This document shows positions 1 through 8,593 of a stretch of DNA of 25,848 nt, one piece after another. Both the position numbers and the translations under genes were made by a program. Position 1 is the stretch's first letter. Every line of letters begins with the position of its first letter. The stretch spans positions 1 through 25,848 of the IMG/VR virus record IMGVR_UViG_3300045996_001539; one strand, given 5' to 3'. Below the pieces are notes generated by a model. That model saw only the letters and a program-made list of their open reading frames with translations. It did not search any database and was not told where the DNA came from. Source of the DNA: a virus.

Positions 1-2
1 AC

Positions 3-2084
3 GTCCTGCTATCAGAAGCTACCGCGGTTGCCCGAGCGCTGCACAACCGCGATCTGACAAACGCCGTCTGGACAAAGACGAACTGCGCAGCAGTCAAGGA
101 TGTTGCCGGGATCGCCGGGGTCGCGAACAGCGCTAGTCGTCTCACGGCATCCGCGACCGGTGCGGTCTGTTCGCAAGCTATCACTGACGCCTCTTCGCGG
201 GCGCGGATCTTCTCGCCATTCGTCAAGCGCATCTCGGGCACCGGGACTGTCGAGATTTCGGTCGACGGCGGTACGATCTATTATGACGTTACGGAGAGTT
301 TAAGCACGGATGTCTGGACCCGTGTGAACACGACGGTTCAGACGCTTACCAATCCGAACGTACGCTTCCGGCTTGGCACGTCGGGAGATGTGATCGGGGT
401 CGATCTCGCCGGGTGCGTCGATGAGAGCAAGGTCAGCTCTCCGATCACGACCGCCGCCGCGACGGTTACACGTGCCAATGACGGGAACAACCTCCCGTTT
501 ACGTCGCTTCCGTGGTCGCCGGTCAGCGAAGGAACGCTGATCGTTACATGCAGCCGCCTAAATAGAACGCTGAACCTCCCTTTGTTCCGTATCGACGACA
601 CAACCGCAAACGAGCGTATTCAGCTTCTTAACGGGAGCAGCGGGGCGCTCGAATACAACGTTATAGATGGTGGCGTAACGTTGGCGACTGCTACTACGGC
701 GGCCGCCCCGGGCGAAGGTGTTATGTTCCGCGCCGCTATAACGTGGAAGTTGAACGACACTCGAATGGCTCTTAATGGTGTCTCTACGGCGAGAGATACT
801 GCCGTCACTATGCCAGCAACAACCAGGCTGCGGATTAATCCCGAAACTGGCCCTCTTAGAGTGAAGAGCATTGTGCTCTTACCAATATGGCTTGATAGCG
901 CACCACTGGCCGCGGCTACAGACTTCCCGTCAACCGGCCCTTTTGACGCAATCTCTACGACGGGCACGCCGACGCCCGTCATTGACTTGGGGACCGGCGA
1001 TTACGTCTTGGGCGGAGTTTCGTCAGACGGGCACATTGCGACGGCCGATTACGATGGGACAACTTACACCCGAGGAATCATCCAGTCCGCTTTCCAGCGC
1101 GACACTCATGCCTTTCCAGGTTTGCTGAGGCGTGCATCGGACGGAAAACTCATAGCCTCCTACTCGCAGCATAACGACAGCGCCAAGTATGTAGCGATCT
1201 CGACCAACGCTGATAGCGGAGCATTGTGGGGCACTCCGGCAAACGTGGATTCCCAACTCGGGCAATCAAACTACACATATACGTTCCTGCACCAAGTCGC
1301 CAGCGGCCGAATTTATATGTTCTACCGCGCTACGAACGCGGGGACAACGGACTGGACAACTCACTACAGCTATTCAGATGACAGCGGCGCCACTTGGAGT
1401 ACGGGTGTTCAAGTTCTGTGGGATGACCGCCCCTACATTATGACCCGGAAGACCGGCGCCAATCGGATCGACTTTATCGCCACCACCGGCCATCCGGATG
1501 CAGCAGTCAACGATCTCTATCACTTCTATATGGTGGACACGGCCGGCACGATCACTTGGCACGGAACGGACGGAACCTCTCTCGGAGCGCTCCCCCTCGC
1601 GGTGACCGCACCAACGAAAGTCTATGACGCTTCCGACAACGGTAATGTGGATGCCAATATCGCCTATGTCATGCGCGACGGCAGCGACAATCCGGTTGCT
1701 GGGTTCATTCGATATGTGAGCGGCAATACCCGGTTTTGTCAGGCCCGCTGGAACGGGACGGCTTGGGAATGGAAGCAAATAGCTGAGCAAGGGAATGTTG
1801 TCGGGCGGGCCACGCCAGATCCGAATGATCCAGATATTGCTTATTTCACTCGGCAGGTTGATGGGGCGGGGGCATTAGATACCGTCAGCGGCGTCGAGCA
1901 TATCTTCAAGGCTGCGATTAGTTGGACACCAGGAACTGCGGTACTTACCCAACTGACATCCGGCGCCACTCTTTGCATGATGCCGTATGTTCCAGAGGGC
2001 ACTGCGGAGAAATTGTTTTATACGACTGGCGTATTTAATAGCTCATCAAACTTCGACACTACAATAGTGGCGATGGATATCTGA
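3..2084 (+). CDS. Tail/receptor-binding protein with BNR (Asp-box) propeller, 5' end outside window
   Basis: The frame is open from the left edge to TGA 2082-2084, so the GTG at 324 is an internal codon and the true start lies outside the window. The first ~110 visible residues (LTNAVWTKTN, then SRARIFSPFVKR and GTVEISVDGG) look like the beta-sandwich carbohydrate-binding module common in phage tail proteins. A second beta-rich, LamG-like stretch follows (about nt 450-900). From about nt 1000 the pattern fits a BNR/sialidase-type propeller, with one good Asp-box (SDDSGATW, nt 1374-1397) and a degenerate one (NADSGALW, about nt 1206-1229). Likely role: binding or cutting surface glycans from the tail. 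The catalytic residues of true sialidases cannot be established, so enzymatic activity is an inference. The next gene starts 1 nt after the stop. Confidence 0.75.
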   Translation, partial: VLLSEATAVARALHNRDLTNAVWTKTNCAAVKDVAGIAGVANSASRLTASATGAVCSQAITDASSRARIFSPFVKRISGTGTVEISVDGGTIYYDVTESLSTDVWTRVNTTVQTLTNPNVRFRLGTSGDVIGVDLAGCVDESKVSSPITTAAATVTRANDGNNLPFTSLPWSPVSEGTLIVTCSRLNRTLNLPLFRIDDTTANERIQLLNGSSGALEYNVIDGGVTLATATTAAAPGEGVMFRAAITWKLNDTRMALNGVSTARDTAVTMPATTRLRINPETGPLRVKSIVLLPIWLDSAPLAAATDFPSTGPFDAISTTGTPTPVIDLGTGDYVLGGVSSDGHIATADYDGTTYTRGIIQSAFQRDTHAFPGLLRRASDGKLIASYSQHNDSAKYVAISTNADSGALWGTPANVDSQLGQSNYTYTFLHQVASGRIYMFYRATNAGTTDWTTHYSYSDDSGATWSTGVQVLWDDRPYIMTRKTGANRIDFIATTGHPDAAVNDLYHFYMVDTAGTITWHGTDGTSLGALPLAVTAPTKVYDASDNGNVDANIAYVMRDGSDNPVAGFIRYVSGNTRFCQARWNGTAWEWKQIAEQGNVVGRATPDPNDPDIAYFTRQVDGAGALDTVSGVEHIFKAAISWTPGTAVLTQLTSGATLCMMPYVPEGTAEKLFYTTGVFNSSSNFDTTIVAMDI

Positions 2085-2085
2085 G

Positions 2086-4104
2086 ATGGCCTACCCTACC
2101 GTTCGAGATCTGGAACACAGCTACACGGCGAACGAAGCGCCCGACGCCGACTTCCCGGGGACAGAGCTCGATAACGACCTGTTTAACGTCCTCACGACGT
2201 TGCAGGAGATCCGCGATTATCTTGAGCTGATCGGCACGTCAGAAGGACGAGTACGTGCTGCGGCAGTTCCTGACCTCCCCGCTGATATCGAAGACATCAT
2301 CGCCGAGATGGAAGCGCTTTTGGCAGCGACCGAGCTCGCCCGGGATGAGGCAGAAGCAGCTGCGGCTCCGATCAATGTAGCGACGGAAGCTGAAATCCTC
2401 GCCGCTGCAGATAACGCTAAACGCGTGACGCCGCTTGCGTTGACTTACATCCGATTACCGAAGCTGCCCGAAGCGTTCGGCTGGACAAGTGGCGGTTCAT
2501 TGGCGGCGCGTACAACCGCGATGAAGCTATGGGCGGCTGATAGCAGTCCAGCCCGGTTGCGGGCTAACACCGATTACACGATCGATATTTCCGGTGGCGG
2601 GCTGCTGGTCGCGGCCGGCAAAATTATCGAAGGCAATGGCGCTTGGGTGATTGACCAGACGAACCATGGGAAACTTGTCACGCTCGTTCCCGGCAGCGTC
2701 GATGGCGAGAGCGGCTATCTTCGTGGAGGCTGGAAAATCCACGGATTGAACCTGCGAGGCGCTCGGGCTGGAACAACCTACAACTCGGCTGGATACGGGA
2801 TTTATGTGTCGGGCACAGATAATGTGGGGGCAGGCACAGCCCCTACCTTTGTTAGCGAGTTCTGGCTGGACGATATTCGAATCGAGGATGTTGGTTTCGC
2901 TGGTTTGTGGGCGTTGTACCTTGCGGATACCAAACTAAATAACGTTAGAGTTAACGACGTTGGGTACGCCGGGAATATGTTTGTTTCTTGCTTTGGCGTC
3001 CGTTACACCCAACTACACGTTCAGGACATAGGCCCCGGTTCAGAAGCGCCTTCAACTCCTTCGACCTCTTACGGGTGTGCCGTAACGAAGTTTCCGAGTG
3101 GGGTTAGCGGGTACACCATCACAAGTGCTCCAGTTTCCACTGACTGTGTATTTGACGGTTGGCGAGTGCTGAACAACCCCTACTATACGGCAATGGACAC
3201 CCACGCAGGAGACTCGATAAAATTCCTTAACGGATACGCTTACAACGTTCATAAAGGAATTAACGTCGGGTACGATGTAGATAGTGCCGATGCTACGGGT
3301 GGCCGTGATTGTGTTGTAGCGAATAACTACGTTGAAGGCACCCTTAGCGCCAACAATTCCGGACTTATAAACGTTGGCTATGCGGGTGCTGCAAACGGTT
3401 ACGCCAGGAACAACAAATTCATCGGAAACACTGTAGTAAACTTCGGGTCTTTAACCACAGGGGGTGGTGGAGTATTCCTCCAGGGTACTCGTGGCGCTTT
3501 GATTGATGGAAACACTTGTCGAAATAGTCGTAGCCGGGGGATCATCGGGAATGGTGATAACCTCGATTGCGCAATTATCAACAACTACATTGACGAAGTT
3601 ACCGACAACGATGTCGATTACACTGCTATAGGTATTTCGGTTGATGCGGCTAATCACACCGGGGTCTTCGGTGGAAATAAATTCAAGAGAACTGGTGCGG
3701 CGTCTACAAGTATGAGCATCGCTTATAATATCGACAATTGGACAGGTGTTGAAGCCACATTCCTGGGTGGTGACGTGTTCAACGGAACGATGACTAAGTA
3801 CATTAAGGGGTCTAATGCAGTTTTTAAGAATAGTCCTCTTCAACAGGAGGGATCAGCTACATTAGCTGCGCTTACTGCAAATAACTTGGTTCAAGGTGTA
3901 GTTACATTCCCCGTTGCATTTTCCGTAGCTCCAAAAGTAATTGTAACCGGGCAAGGTCTCTTCAATAGCAAGGTGATCGTCATTAGCTGTGACCCAGCAA
4001 GTACGACTACCACGCAATGCACCATTATTGCTCGTACCGCCGATGCCACTACGTTTGGTGCGAACGGAAATATATCTGTGAACTGGATAGCAAGCGGCTA
4101 TTAG
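2086..4104 (+). CDS. Tailspike with adaptor, beta-helix and lectin-like C-terminus
   Basis: 672 residues. The ATG lies 1 nt after the preceding stop with no clear Shine-Dalgarno, so translational coupling is likely. Domains: residues 1-75 are an adaptor (MAYPTV, FPGTELDND, YLELIGTSEG) shared with the next gene. Residues ~78-125 are an Ala/Glu-rich coiled segment ending in NAKRVTPLAL, a motif frequent in phage tail proteins. Residues ~150-560 are rich in Asn, Gly and Val with short beta-strand periodicity, as in a right-handed parallel beta-helix. The last ~85 residues (VVTFPVAFSVAPKVIV ... VNWIASGY) resemble an H-type lectin domain. Probably a trimeric receptor-binding or polysaccharide-depolymerising spike; no catalytic residues can be assigned. 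The helix region is clearly richer in A+T than the flanking genes, which suggests acquisition from another source. Confidence 0.75.
   Translation: MAYPTVRDLEHSYTANEAPDADFPGTELDNDLFNVLTTLQEIRDYLELIGTSEGRVRAAAVPDLPADIEDIIAEMEALLAATELARDEAEAAAAPINVATEAEILAAADNAKRVTPLALTYIRLPKLPEAFGWTSGGSLAARTTAMKLWAADSSPARLRANTDYTIDISGGGLLVAAGKIIEGNGAWVIDQTNHGKLVTLVPGSVDGESGYLRGGWKIHGLNLRGARAGTTYNSAGYGIYVSGTDNVGAGTAPTFVSEFWLDDIRIEDVGFAGLWALYLADTKLNNVRVNDVGYAGNMFVSCFGVRYTQLHVQDIGPGSEAPSTPSTSYGCAVTKFPSGVSGYTITSAPVSTDCVFDGWRVLNNPYYTAMDTHAGDSIKFLNGYAYNVHKGINVGYDVDSADATGGRDCVVANNYVEGTLSANNSGLINVGYAGAANGYARNNKFIGNTVVNFGSLTTGGGGVFLQGTRGALIDGNTCRNSRSRGIIGNGDNLDCAIINNYIDEVTDNDVDYTAIGISVDAANHTGVFGGNKFKRTGAASTSMSIAYNIDNWTGVEATFLGGDVFNGTMTKYIKGSNAVFKNSPLQQEGSATLAALTANNLVQGVVTFPVAFSVAPKVIVTGQGLFNSKVIVISCDPASTTTTQCTIIARTADATTFGANGNISVNWIASGY
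2211..2247 (+). repeat. Near-identical 37-bp block, copy 1 (tailspike adaptor)
   Basis: This stretch encodes the RDYLELIGTSEG part of the adaptor and matches 4249-4285 at 36 of 37 bases; the only difference is T2223 versus C4261. Flanking adaptor DNA is much less conserved. The match points to recent duplication, gene conversion or recombination at the adaptor, which would allow spike bodies to be swapped. Confidence 0.85.
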
Positions 4105-4108
4105 GAGG
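4103..4108 (+). promoter_or_regulatory. Strong Shine-Dalgarno deciding a TTG start
   Basis: AGGAGG overlaps the stop codon (TAG 4102-4104) of the upstream spike gene and sits 9 nt before TTG 4118. No ATG or GTG is available in frame near it, and the protein begun at this TTG (AYPTV...) aligns from its first residue with the paralogous upstream spike. Confidence 0.85.
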
Positions 4109-4117
4109 TATATAGCT

Positions 4118-6337
4118 TTGGCTTATCCCACCGTCCCTAATGCTGATTACAGCTATCAGCAGTTCCAGCAGGCTCAGCAGGATAATGATTTTCCTGGGAC
4201 CGAGTTGGACAATGATCTGGCGAACCTCATCAACGCCTTGCAAGAGGTCCGCGATTATCTCGAGCTGATCGGCACGTCAGAAGGAAAGGTCCGGGCTTCG
4301 GCCGTTCCTAATCTCAGTGCTGAGATCGAAGCCGCTCTCGTGGATCTCAATACGGCTATCGCCACCGCCGAGGCGCTTCTGTCTCAGGTCGAGGCGACCG
4401 CCTCGCAGGCCGAAGCCGAGGCCGGCACAGATAACTTCAAGCGAATGACGCCTTTGCGGACCAAACAGGCTATCCAGCTTCGGGTTCGTAGCGTCACCGA
4501 TTTCGGCATCGCCAAGGACGGTACAGGGAACAGCCTCGCGACAGTTACGCAGCTGAACGAGGACGTAGCCTCCGGTGACGTGCCGAACCTCTACTGGCCG
4601 CCTGGCGATTACCTCTTCGATGATGGCGCTATTGATTTCAACGAAGCCCCGAACGGTCTGACTCTTTGGGGTGAAGGGCGTGAGCTGACTGAGATCACGC
4701 TCGCCGATGGCGCAGGTCAGAATGCGTTTGTGATTCGTAACACTGATTACATCCACGTTCGGGGGATCAAGTTCCGGAGCACTGCACCGGCTGCGGATTA
4801 TCAGCATACCTTCCAACTTATGAACTGCAATTATTCCGTGACGGAATGGTGCGAGTTCGACGGCGCCGGGGGCTACGGTTGGGGTTGCTACGAGGATACG
4901 GTTGCAAATCCCGATGTTGAAGCGGTATGTAATTACAACACTGTGCGACATAACATCATAAGGGACGCCAGCCAATATGGAGTTCAACACTTCCCGAAGG
5001 TGCGCTCTTCCGGGTTTTGGTGTCACGATAACCTTCTGATAAATTGCGGGCACAATGCACAGGGGCTCGTTGTTCCTACGGCCATACTGCCGTCAGCTAT
5101 CAAAGGGGGCCAGGCAACTGACAATTCATACGTTTATAACAATGTTATTTTCGCCGCTGAAAACGCGGCCGGATTGGATTACGGGAACTTTGAGGACCTG
5201 TGGTCTGATAACAATACGGTATATAATTGCGAACAGCAGTTCATGGCTATCTCGATCGGCGAGCACCCGAGCCTATTACCGTACGTAGCCTCGCATCGTC
5301 GCCTCGTTTCTCGTGGTGATCGCTTTATCATGGAGCCGGGAGCCGGGACTCGCGTCGTACCCGCGATCACCATCTCCCAGGATGCCACCACATCATGCGA
5401 TCTTGTCCGGATCGAACGTCCTTACATCGAAGGCGACAACTACACGAATTCCATCCTAGCCAACCCGTCAGGAACGTTGCCGCGAGTAGAAATCATTGAG
5501 CCCACGATCGTCGGCGATTTCCCTGCAGCTTCGATCGTCATTTGGGCTAACTGCGATGAGAACAGCGGCGACATCACCGGGCTGATCATCAAAGACCCGA
5601 CGATCATTCATACGGGCGCGACAGCTCGCTCTGTCCTACGAGCGATCCAGCTGCAGAGCTGTGATGACGCCCGCTTGCTCGGTGGCTATTTCAAGGACAT
5701 GGGCGAGAATGTCCTAGACATCCGGACGAGTCCGCGGGCGTTCGTGAAGGGGGCGACCTTCGACGGCTACAACCGTGTGAACACGGCTGGGGTCGCGGCG
5801 ATTGCGATAACAGATACAATCGCGAATGAGTATTTCGTCGAGGATTGCAGCCTGTTGGAAAACGACGGCAATCCGAAGGGGCTCGTCTCGGCTTCGACGG
5901 CGACGCCTGAAATCCATCTCGGCAACAATCTATTGCCTGTCGGCGTATCGGAATATCTAGGTACGACGAACGTTGTACGGAATACTCCGGGGGTGCAGAC
6001 GACGGGCACATTAACAACGGCTCCGACCTCCGGAACCGGGACGCTTACAACGGCGTCCATGTCAATGAAGTGGACTAAGCTCGGACGGCTCGTGCATTTC
6101 GATGCAAATATAACAATCACGACTCGGGGCACAGGAACCGGGAATCTTATTCTGGCACTGCCTTTTACACCGGCGGAGCAGTTCACGGCTATGGGTCGCC
6201 AAAATTCTGCTGGGTTTGAGGTTGTGGCGATTTCCTCTCTGAGCACGCTTCTTGTGCGCAAAACGGACGAAACCACTGCGCTGACCGCCGATGGAATAAC
6301 CTTAACGGTGAGCGGCGACTACGTGACCGCGGCTTAG
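4118..6337 (+). CDS. Second tailspike, paralogous adaptor, beta-helix body
   Basis: 739 residues, started by TTG 4118 behind AGGAGG. Residues 1-75 repeat the adaptor of the preceding gene (MAYPTV ... FPGTELDNDLANL ... YLELIGTSEGKVRASAVP). An Ala/Glu coiled linker and NFKRMTPLRTKQAI follow. Residues ~130-600 show beta-helix features: strand-turn repeats with Asn ladders, such as LWGEGRELTEITLADG, YIHVRGIKF and YNTVRHNIIRDAS. The last ~110 residues are Thr/Gly-rich and contain MKWTKLGRLVHFDANI, like C-terminal beta-sandwich or trimerisation domains of phage spikes. Likely role: a second host-surface polysaccharide binder or depolymerase attached through the same tail adaptor. The stop codon overlaps the stop of the convergent polymerase gene. 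Confidence 0.75.
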   Translation: MAYPTVPNADYSYQQFQQAQQDNDFPGTELDNDLANLINALQEVRDYLELIGTSEGKVRASAVPNLSAEIEAALVDLNTAIATAEALLSQVEATASQAEAEAGTDNFKRMTPLRTKQAIQLRVRSVTDFGIAKDGTGNSLATVTQLNEDVASGDVPNLYWPPGDYLFDDGAIDFNEAPNGLTLWGEGRELTEITLADGAGQNAFVIRNTDYIHVRGIKFRSTAPAADYQHTFQLMNCNYSVTEWCEFDGAGGYGWGCYEDTVANPDVEAVCNYNTVRHNIIRDASQYGVQHFPKVRSSGFWCHDNLLINCGHNAQGLVVPTAILPSAIKGGQATDNSYVYNNVIFAAENAAGLDYGNFEDLWSDNNTVYNCEQQFMAISIGEHPSLLPYVASHRRLVSRGDRFIMEPGAGTRVVPAITISQDATTSCDLVRIERPYIEGDNYTNSILANPSGTLPRVEIIEPTIVGDFPAASIVIWANCDENSGDITGLIIKDPTIIHTGATARSVLRAIQLQSCDDARLLGGYFKDMGENVLDIRTSPRAFVKGATFDGYNRVNTAGVAAIAITDTIANEYFVEDCSLLENDGNPKGLVSASTATPEIHLGNNLLPVGVSEYLGTTNVVRNTPGVQTTGTLTTAPTSGTGTLTTASMSMKWTKLGRLVHFDANITITTRGTGTGNLILALPFTPAEQFTAMGRQNSAGFEVVAISSLSTLLVRKTDETTALTADGITLTVSGDYVTAA
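4249..4285 (+). repeat. Near-identical 37-bp block, copy 2 (tailspike adaptor)
   Basis: Second copy of the block at 2211-2247, with 36 of 37 bases identical, at the equivalent codons of the paralogous spike. Confidence 0.85.
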
Positions 6338-8097
6338 TCTTTTCGGTAGCGCTTTCCGCGCCATCCTGACGCTGTGAGCGGCAATCCGTCTGCCCAGGCA
6401 GGCAGCTCGCAGATCAGCCGTTCGAATGTCCCTACGTCGCCCCAGCCGCGCGGTACTTCGGTTATGATCTCGTCGTGGACGTGGCCGATGACCGGATAGC
6501 CGGCCGCTTCCGCTTTTCGGATGCCATTGGCGAGAAGATCCCGGGCGATCGCCTGAACGATGTTCTCGAAAGCCAAGCCGCCGTAGAGGGCGAAGCGCTC
6601 CCACTTCTTCGTCACGCTGTTGACGCCTAGCGCCGTTGGCATCGGACGCCGCTCTCTTTTGTCCTCATCCTCTTCCGGATCGGCCCACGGCACGATCATC
6701 TCCCGGATCGCAGGCTTTCCGTAGGCCAGGCATCGGCCAGACGGAAGCCGGCACCACAGGAAGCCATTCTTGACGAGATAGGCGGCCCGGAGCACGTCGA
6801 TCTTCTGTCCTGGGTTGAGGATCGCTTCCCAGATCGCCCCTTCGAGTAGCTTCCAGGAAGCGGCGATCGCCGGGTTGGTGGCGCGCCAGCCGACCTTGAC
6901 GAGCTCGGCCGCCAGCCATGCTTCTCGGGAGAGATGTTGTGCAGCCATTTCGTTACGGGCGAAGCACTCATCGTAGCGATCTTCGGCTCGTTCACAGCGG
7001 TCTGGTATGGCGGCATCCCAGATGGAATCGAATATCTCATCGAGATCCAGACCGTAAGCCTGGGCGAATTTAAGCATGGCACCAACACCGCCTTGGTACC
7101 CAAATGCGAGCTCGGCGACTTTACCGACCTGTCGGCGGTTATCTTTTTTCGATATTCTGTCAGCCGAGATGCCGTAGATTCCGGCAGCGGTACGACGATA
7201 CATGTCTGGAAGGGTCGGATCGGCGAGGACACCGAACATCGCGTCCAGCTTCCATTGCTCGCCGGCGAACCAAGCTTGAACGGCGCCTTCGATGCCGGTG
7301 TAATCTGCTACAAGCAGGTCATGGCCCGGGGCCGCCCAAATGAACCCGCGGATGGCGTCGGCGAGCAGATGGAGGGTTTTACCGATTTCATCACCGTAGA
7401 GGAATTTGAGCCATTCGGGATCGGCCAACCGAATGGCTTGGAATAGTGTTCGGGCGTCAAGGTGTGCGTCAGAGAACTGCTTACGGGGTCGGGGCAGGTT
7501 GTGGAGCTGGGCGCCCACACTGCTCCAACGGCCAGTGCCAGCAGCACTAAAAAGAAAAGCGCCCCTAATGCGGCCGTCTTTGCTGCATCGATCCAAGAAG
7601 GTTTGGAGTTTCGAGACCGAAGTTTTTGCGGCTTCCTGACGGAGTTCGATGGCGCGCTGGACATGTTCGGGTATCCTTTCTTTCAGTATGGCATCGACAT
7701 CAGCTTTGGCGAGAGACGGCAGTCGGATATTCTCTCCTCGTATCCATGCAGTTAGCTGCTCGACCGCCGTGTAGGTGTCTATGGCGTGACCGGTGACGCG
7801 ATACAGACTGTCATTTAGCTTCGCTCTCGCCTTCTCGGCGAGTTCGATAGCGGCAAATGCTGACTTGATGTCGATCCGGATGCCGCGGTCATTGATGCGC
7901 TGATCGAGAACGAAGAGTTCCTGCTCCTCAGTGGAGAGTGGGATCATCCGGCGATGCGCTTCGACCTCTGTGCGAACGTCGTCGTCGCAGTAGTCGTGGA
8001 AGCGCTCGAAATCCTCCGGGAAATCTTCCGGTGAATTCCAATGAAGGGTCACTATTATATTATTCCCATGTAGCGCCAACAGGCCGCTATTATACAC
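6334..8097 (-). CDS. Family A DNA polymerase, polymerase part plus Exo III motif (split gene)
   Basis: Replicative DNA polymerase of the Pol I family. In the 587-residue reading from GTG 8097: Exo III motif Y36-x3-D40 (DYCDDDV), motif A D265-YTGI-E270, motif B R322...K326 with ELAFGYQGG, and motif C H541-D542-E543 (GHVHDEI). All polymerase catalytic residues are therefore present. The Exo I and Exo II motifs are missing here and sit in the separate upstream ORF 8135-8593, so the proofreading site is divided between two frames. The frame is open only back to 8121 (TAG at 8122-8124). Possible starts are GTG 8097, TTG 8079 and GTG 8052, none with a good Shine-Dalgarno (GGGA lies 11 nt before 8052). 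Homology to other polymerases appears to begin near SPEDFPEDF, about nt 8037. The TAA overlaps the stop of the convergent spike gene. Confidence 0.88.
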   Translation of the reverse strand: MYNSGLLALHGNNIIVTLHWNSPEDFPEDFERFHDYCDDDVRTEVEAHRRMIPLSTEEQELFVLDQRINDRGIRIDIKSAFAAIELAEKARAKLNDSLYRVTGHAIDTYTAVEQLTAWIRGENIRLPSLAKADVDAILKERIPEHVQRAIELRQEAAKTSVSKLQTFLDRCSKDGRIRGAFLFSAAGTGRWSSVGAQLHNLPRPRKQFSDAHLDARTLFQAIRLADPEWLKFLYGDEIGKTLHLLADAIRGFIWAAPGHDLLVADYTGIEGAVQAWFAGEQWKLDAMFGVLADPTLPDMYRRTAAGIYGISADRISKKDNRRQVGKVAELAFGYQGGVGAMLKFAQAYGLDLDEIFDSIWDAAIPDRCERAEDRYDECFARNEMAAQHLSREAWLAAELVKVGWRATNPAIAASWKLLEGAIWEAILNPGQKIDVLRAAYLVKNGFLWCRLPSGRCLAYGKPAIREMIVPWADPEEDEDKRERRPMPTALGVNSVTKKWERFALYGGLAFENIVQAIARDLLANGIRKAEAAGYPVIGHVHDEIITEVPRGWGDVGTFERLICELPAWADGLPLTASGWRGKRYRKD

Positions 8098-8134
8098 CCA
8101 CAGGTAAATCCAAACACGAGTCTATCAAAAGTGT
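8038..8134 (-). other. AT-rich insert separating exonuclease and polymerase ORFs
   Basis: On the minus strand, the ~95 nt after the exonuclease stop are AT-rich and unlike the GC-rich flanks. They hold two copies of TATAATAG (8094-8087 and 8059-8052), 35 bp apart, and between them a short hairpin (AGCGGCC-TGTT-GGCGCT, one bulged G). The exonuclease frame closes with TGA 8137 and again with TAA 8092. The polymerase frame is closed by TAG 8124. The ORFs are in different frames, so suppression of the first stop cannot join them. The TATAAT boxes could act as -10 elements, but no -35 box at normal spacing is visible. The nature of the insert (new promoter/leader, bypass or spliced element, or simple lesion) is open. 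Confidence 0.6.
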
Positions 8135-8593
8135 TCACGACTTATCCTTTCGTGATTTTCTTGGCGCCCTCGGCGTATATGGCATCGAGAACTTCTTGAT
8201 TAATGCTGCCCCTCGCTTGTCTTTCTGGACAGGTAGGTCGAGCGCTGAGCCCAGCCCAAAAAGATTGCGCGGCAGTGACAGGGCCGCAGCGGTCGCAGCT
8301 GTGCAGACGAACTGCTCGGTTTTGGCTTCCGGCCAGCCGTAGCGGGGCGTCAGGATCATCTGCCAGAGCAGACGCTCGAACTGCGCATTGTGGGCGGTGA
8401 TCGTGCCGCCGCTCTCGACGTGTGCTCGGATGTCATCCGGACAGGGGTCCGGTGGGCGCCAGCGGCGGATCTCGCCGTCGATGATGTAGGAAGCCATCAG
8501 GGGGCGGGTGTGCGGCGACTCGAAATAGACGTAGGCGCCGCGCCGACGGATATCGACATCGGAGGTCGTTTCGAAATCGATATGGAGCGTCAT
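8135..8593 (-). CDS. 3'-5' exonuclease part of DNA polymerase (Exo I and Exo II motifs), truncated domain
   Basis: 152 residues matching the start of phage family A polymerases. Exo I is D6-F7-E8 (HIDFET). Exo II is around H68-N69 with E73 (TAHNAQFER; Glu at the usual Asp position, as I recall from related phage enzymes). It ends just after the KDKRGAALIKKFSMP segment, where relatives continue into the Exo III motif. Exo III lies in the downstream polymerase ORF, so this protein alone lacks one catalytic metal ligand. The basic tail (PRAPRKSRKDKS) leads straight into TGA. The ATG 8593 overlaps the methyltransferase stop (ATGA), so it is translated as part of the operon. It may re-associate with the polymerase fragment or be fused to it by an unusual decoding or RNA event. 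Confidence 0.85.
   Translation of the reverse strand: MTLHIDFETTSDVDIRRRGAYVYFESPHTRPLMASYIIDGEIRRWRPPDPCPDDIRAHVESGGTITAHNAQFERLLWQMILTPRYGWPEAKTEQFVCTAATAAALSLPRNLFGLGSALDLPVQKDKRGAALIKKFSMPYTPRAPRKSRKDKS

Noticed and set aside
4277-5053. 258-codon minus-strand ORF inside the second tailspike
   Set aside because: Antisense to a well-supported spike gene; no start signal or recognisable domain.
8038-8134. Group I intron in the polymerase gene
   Set aside because: The insert is under 100 nt, too short for the catalytic core, and no conserved core elements are visible.
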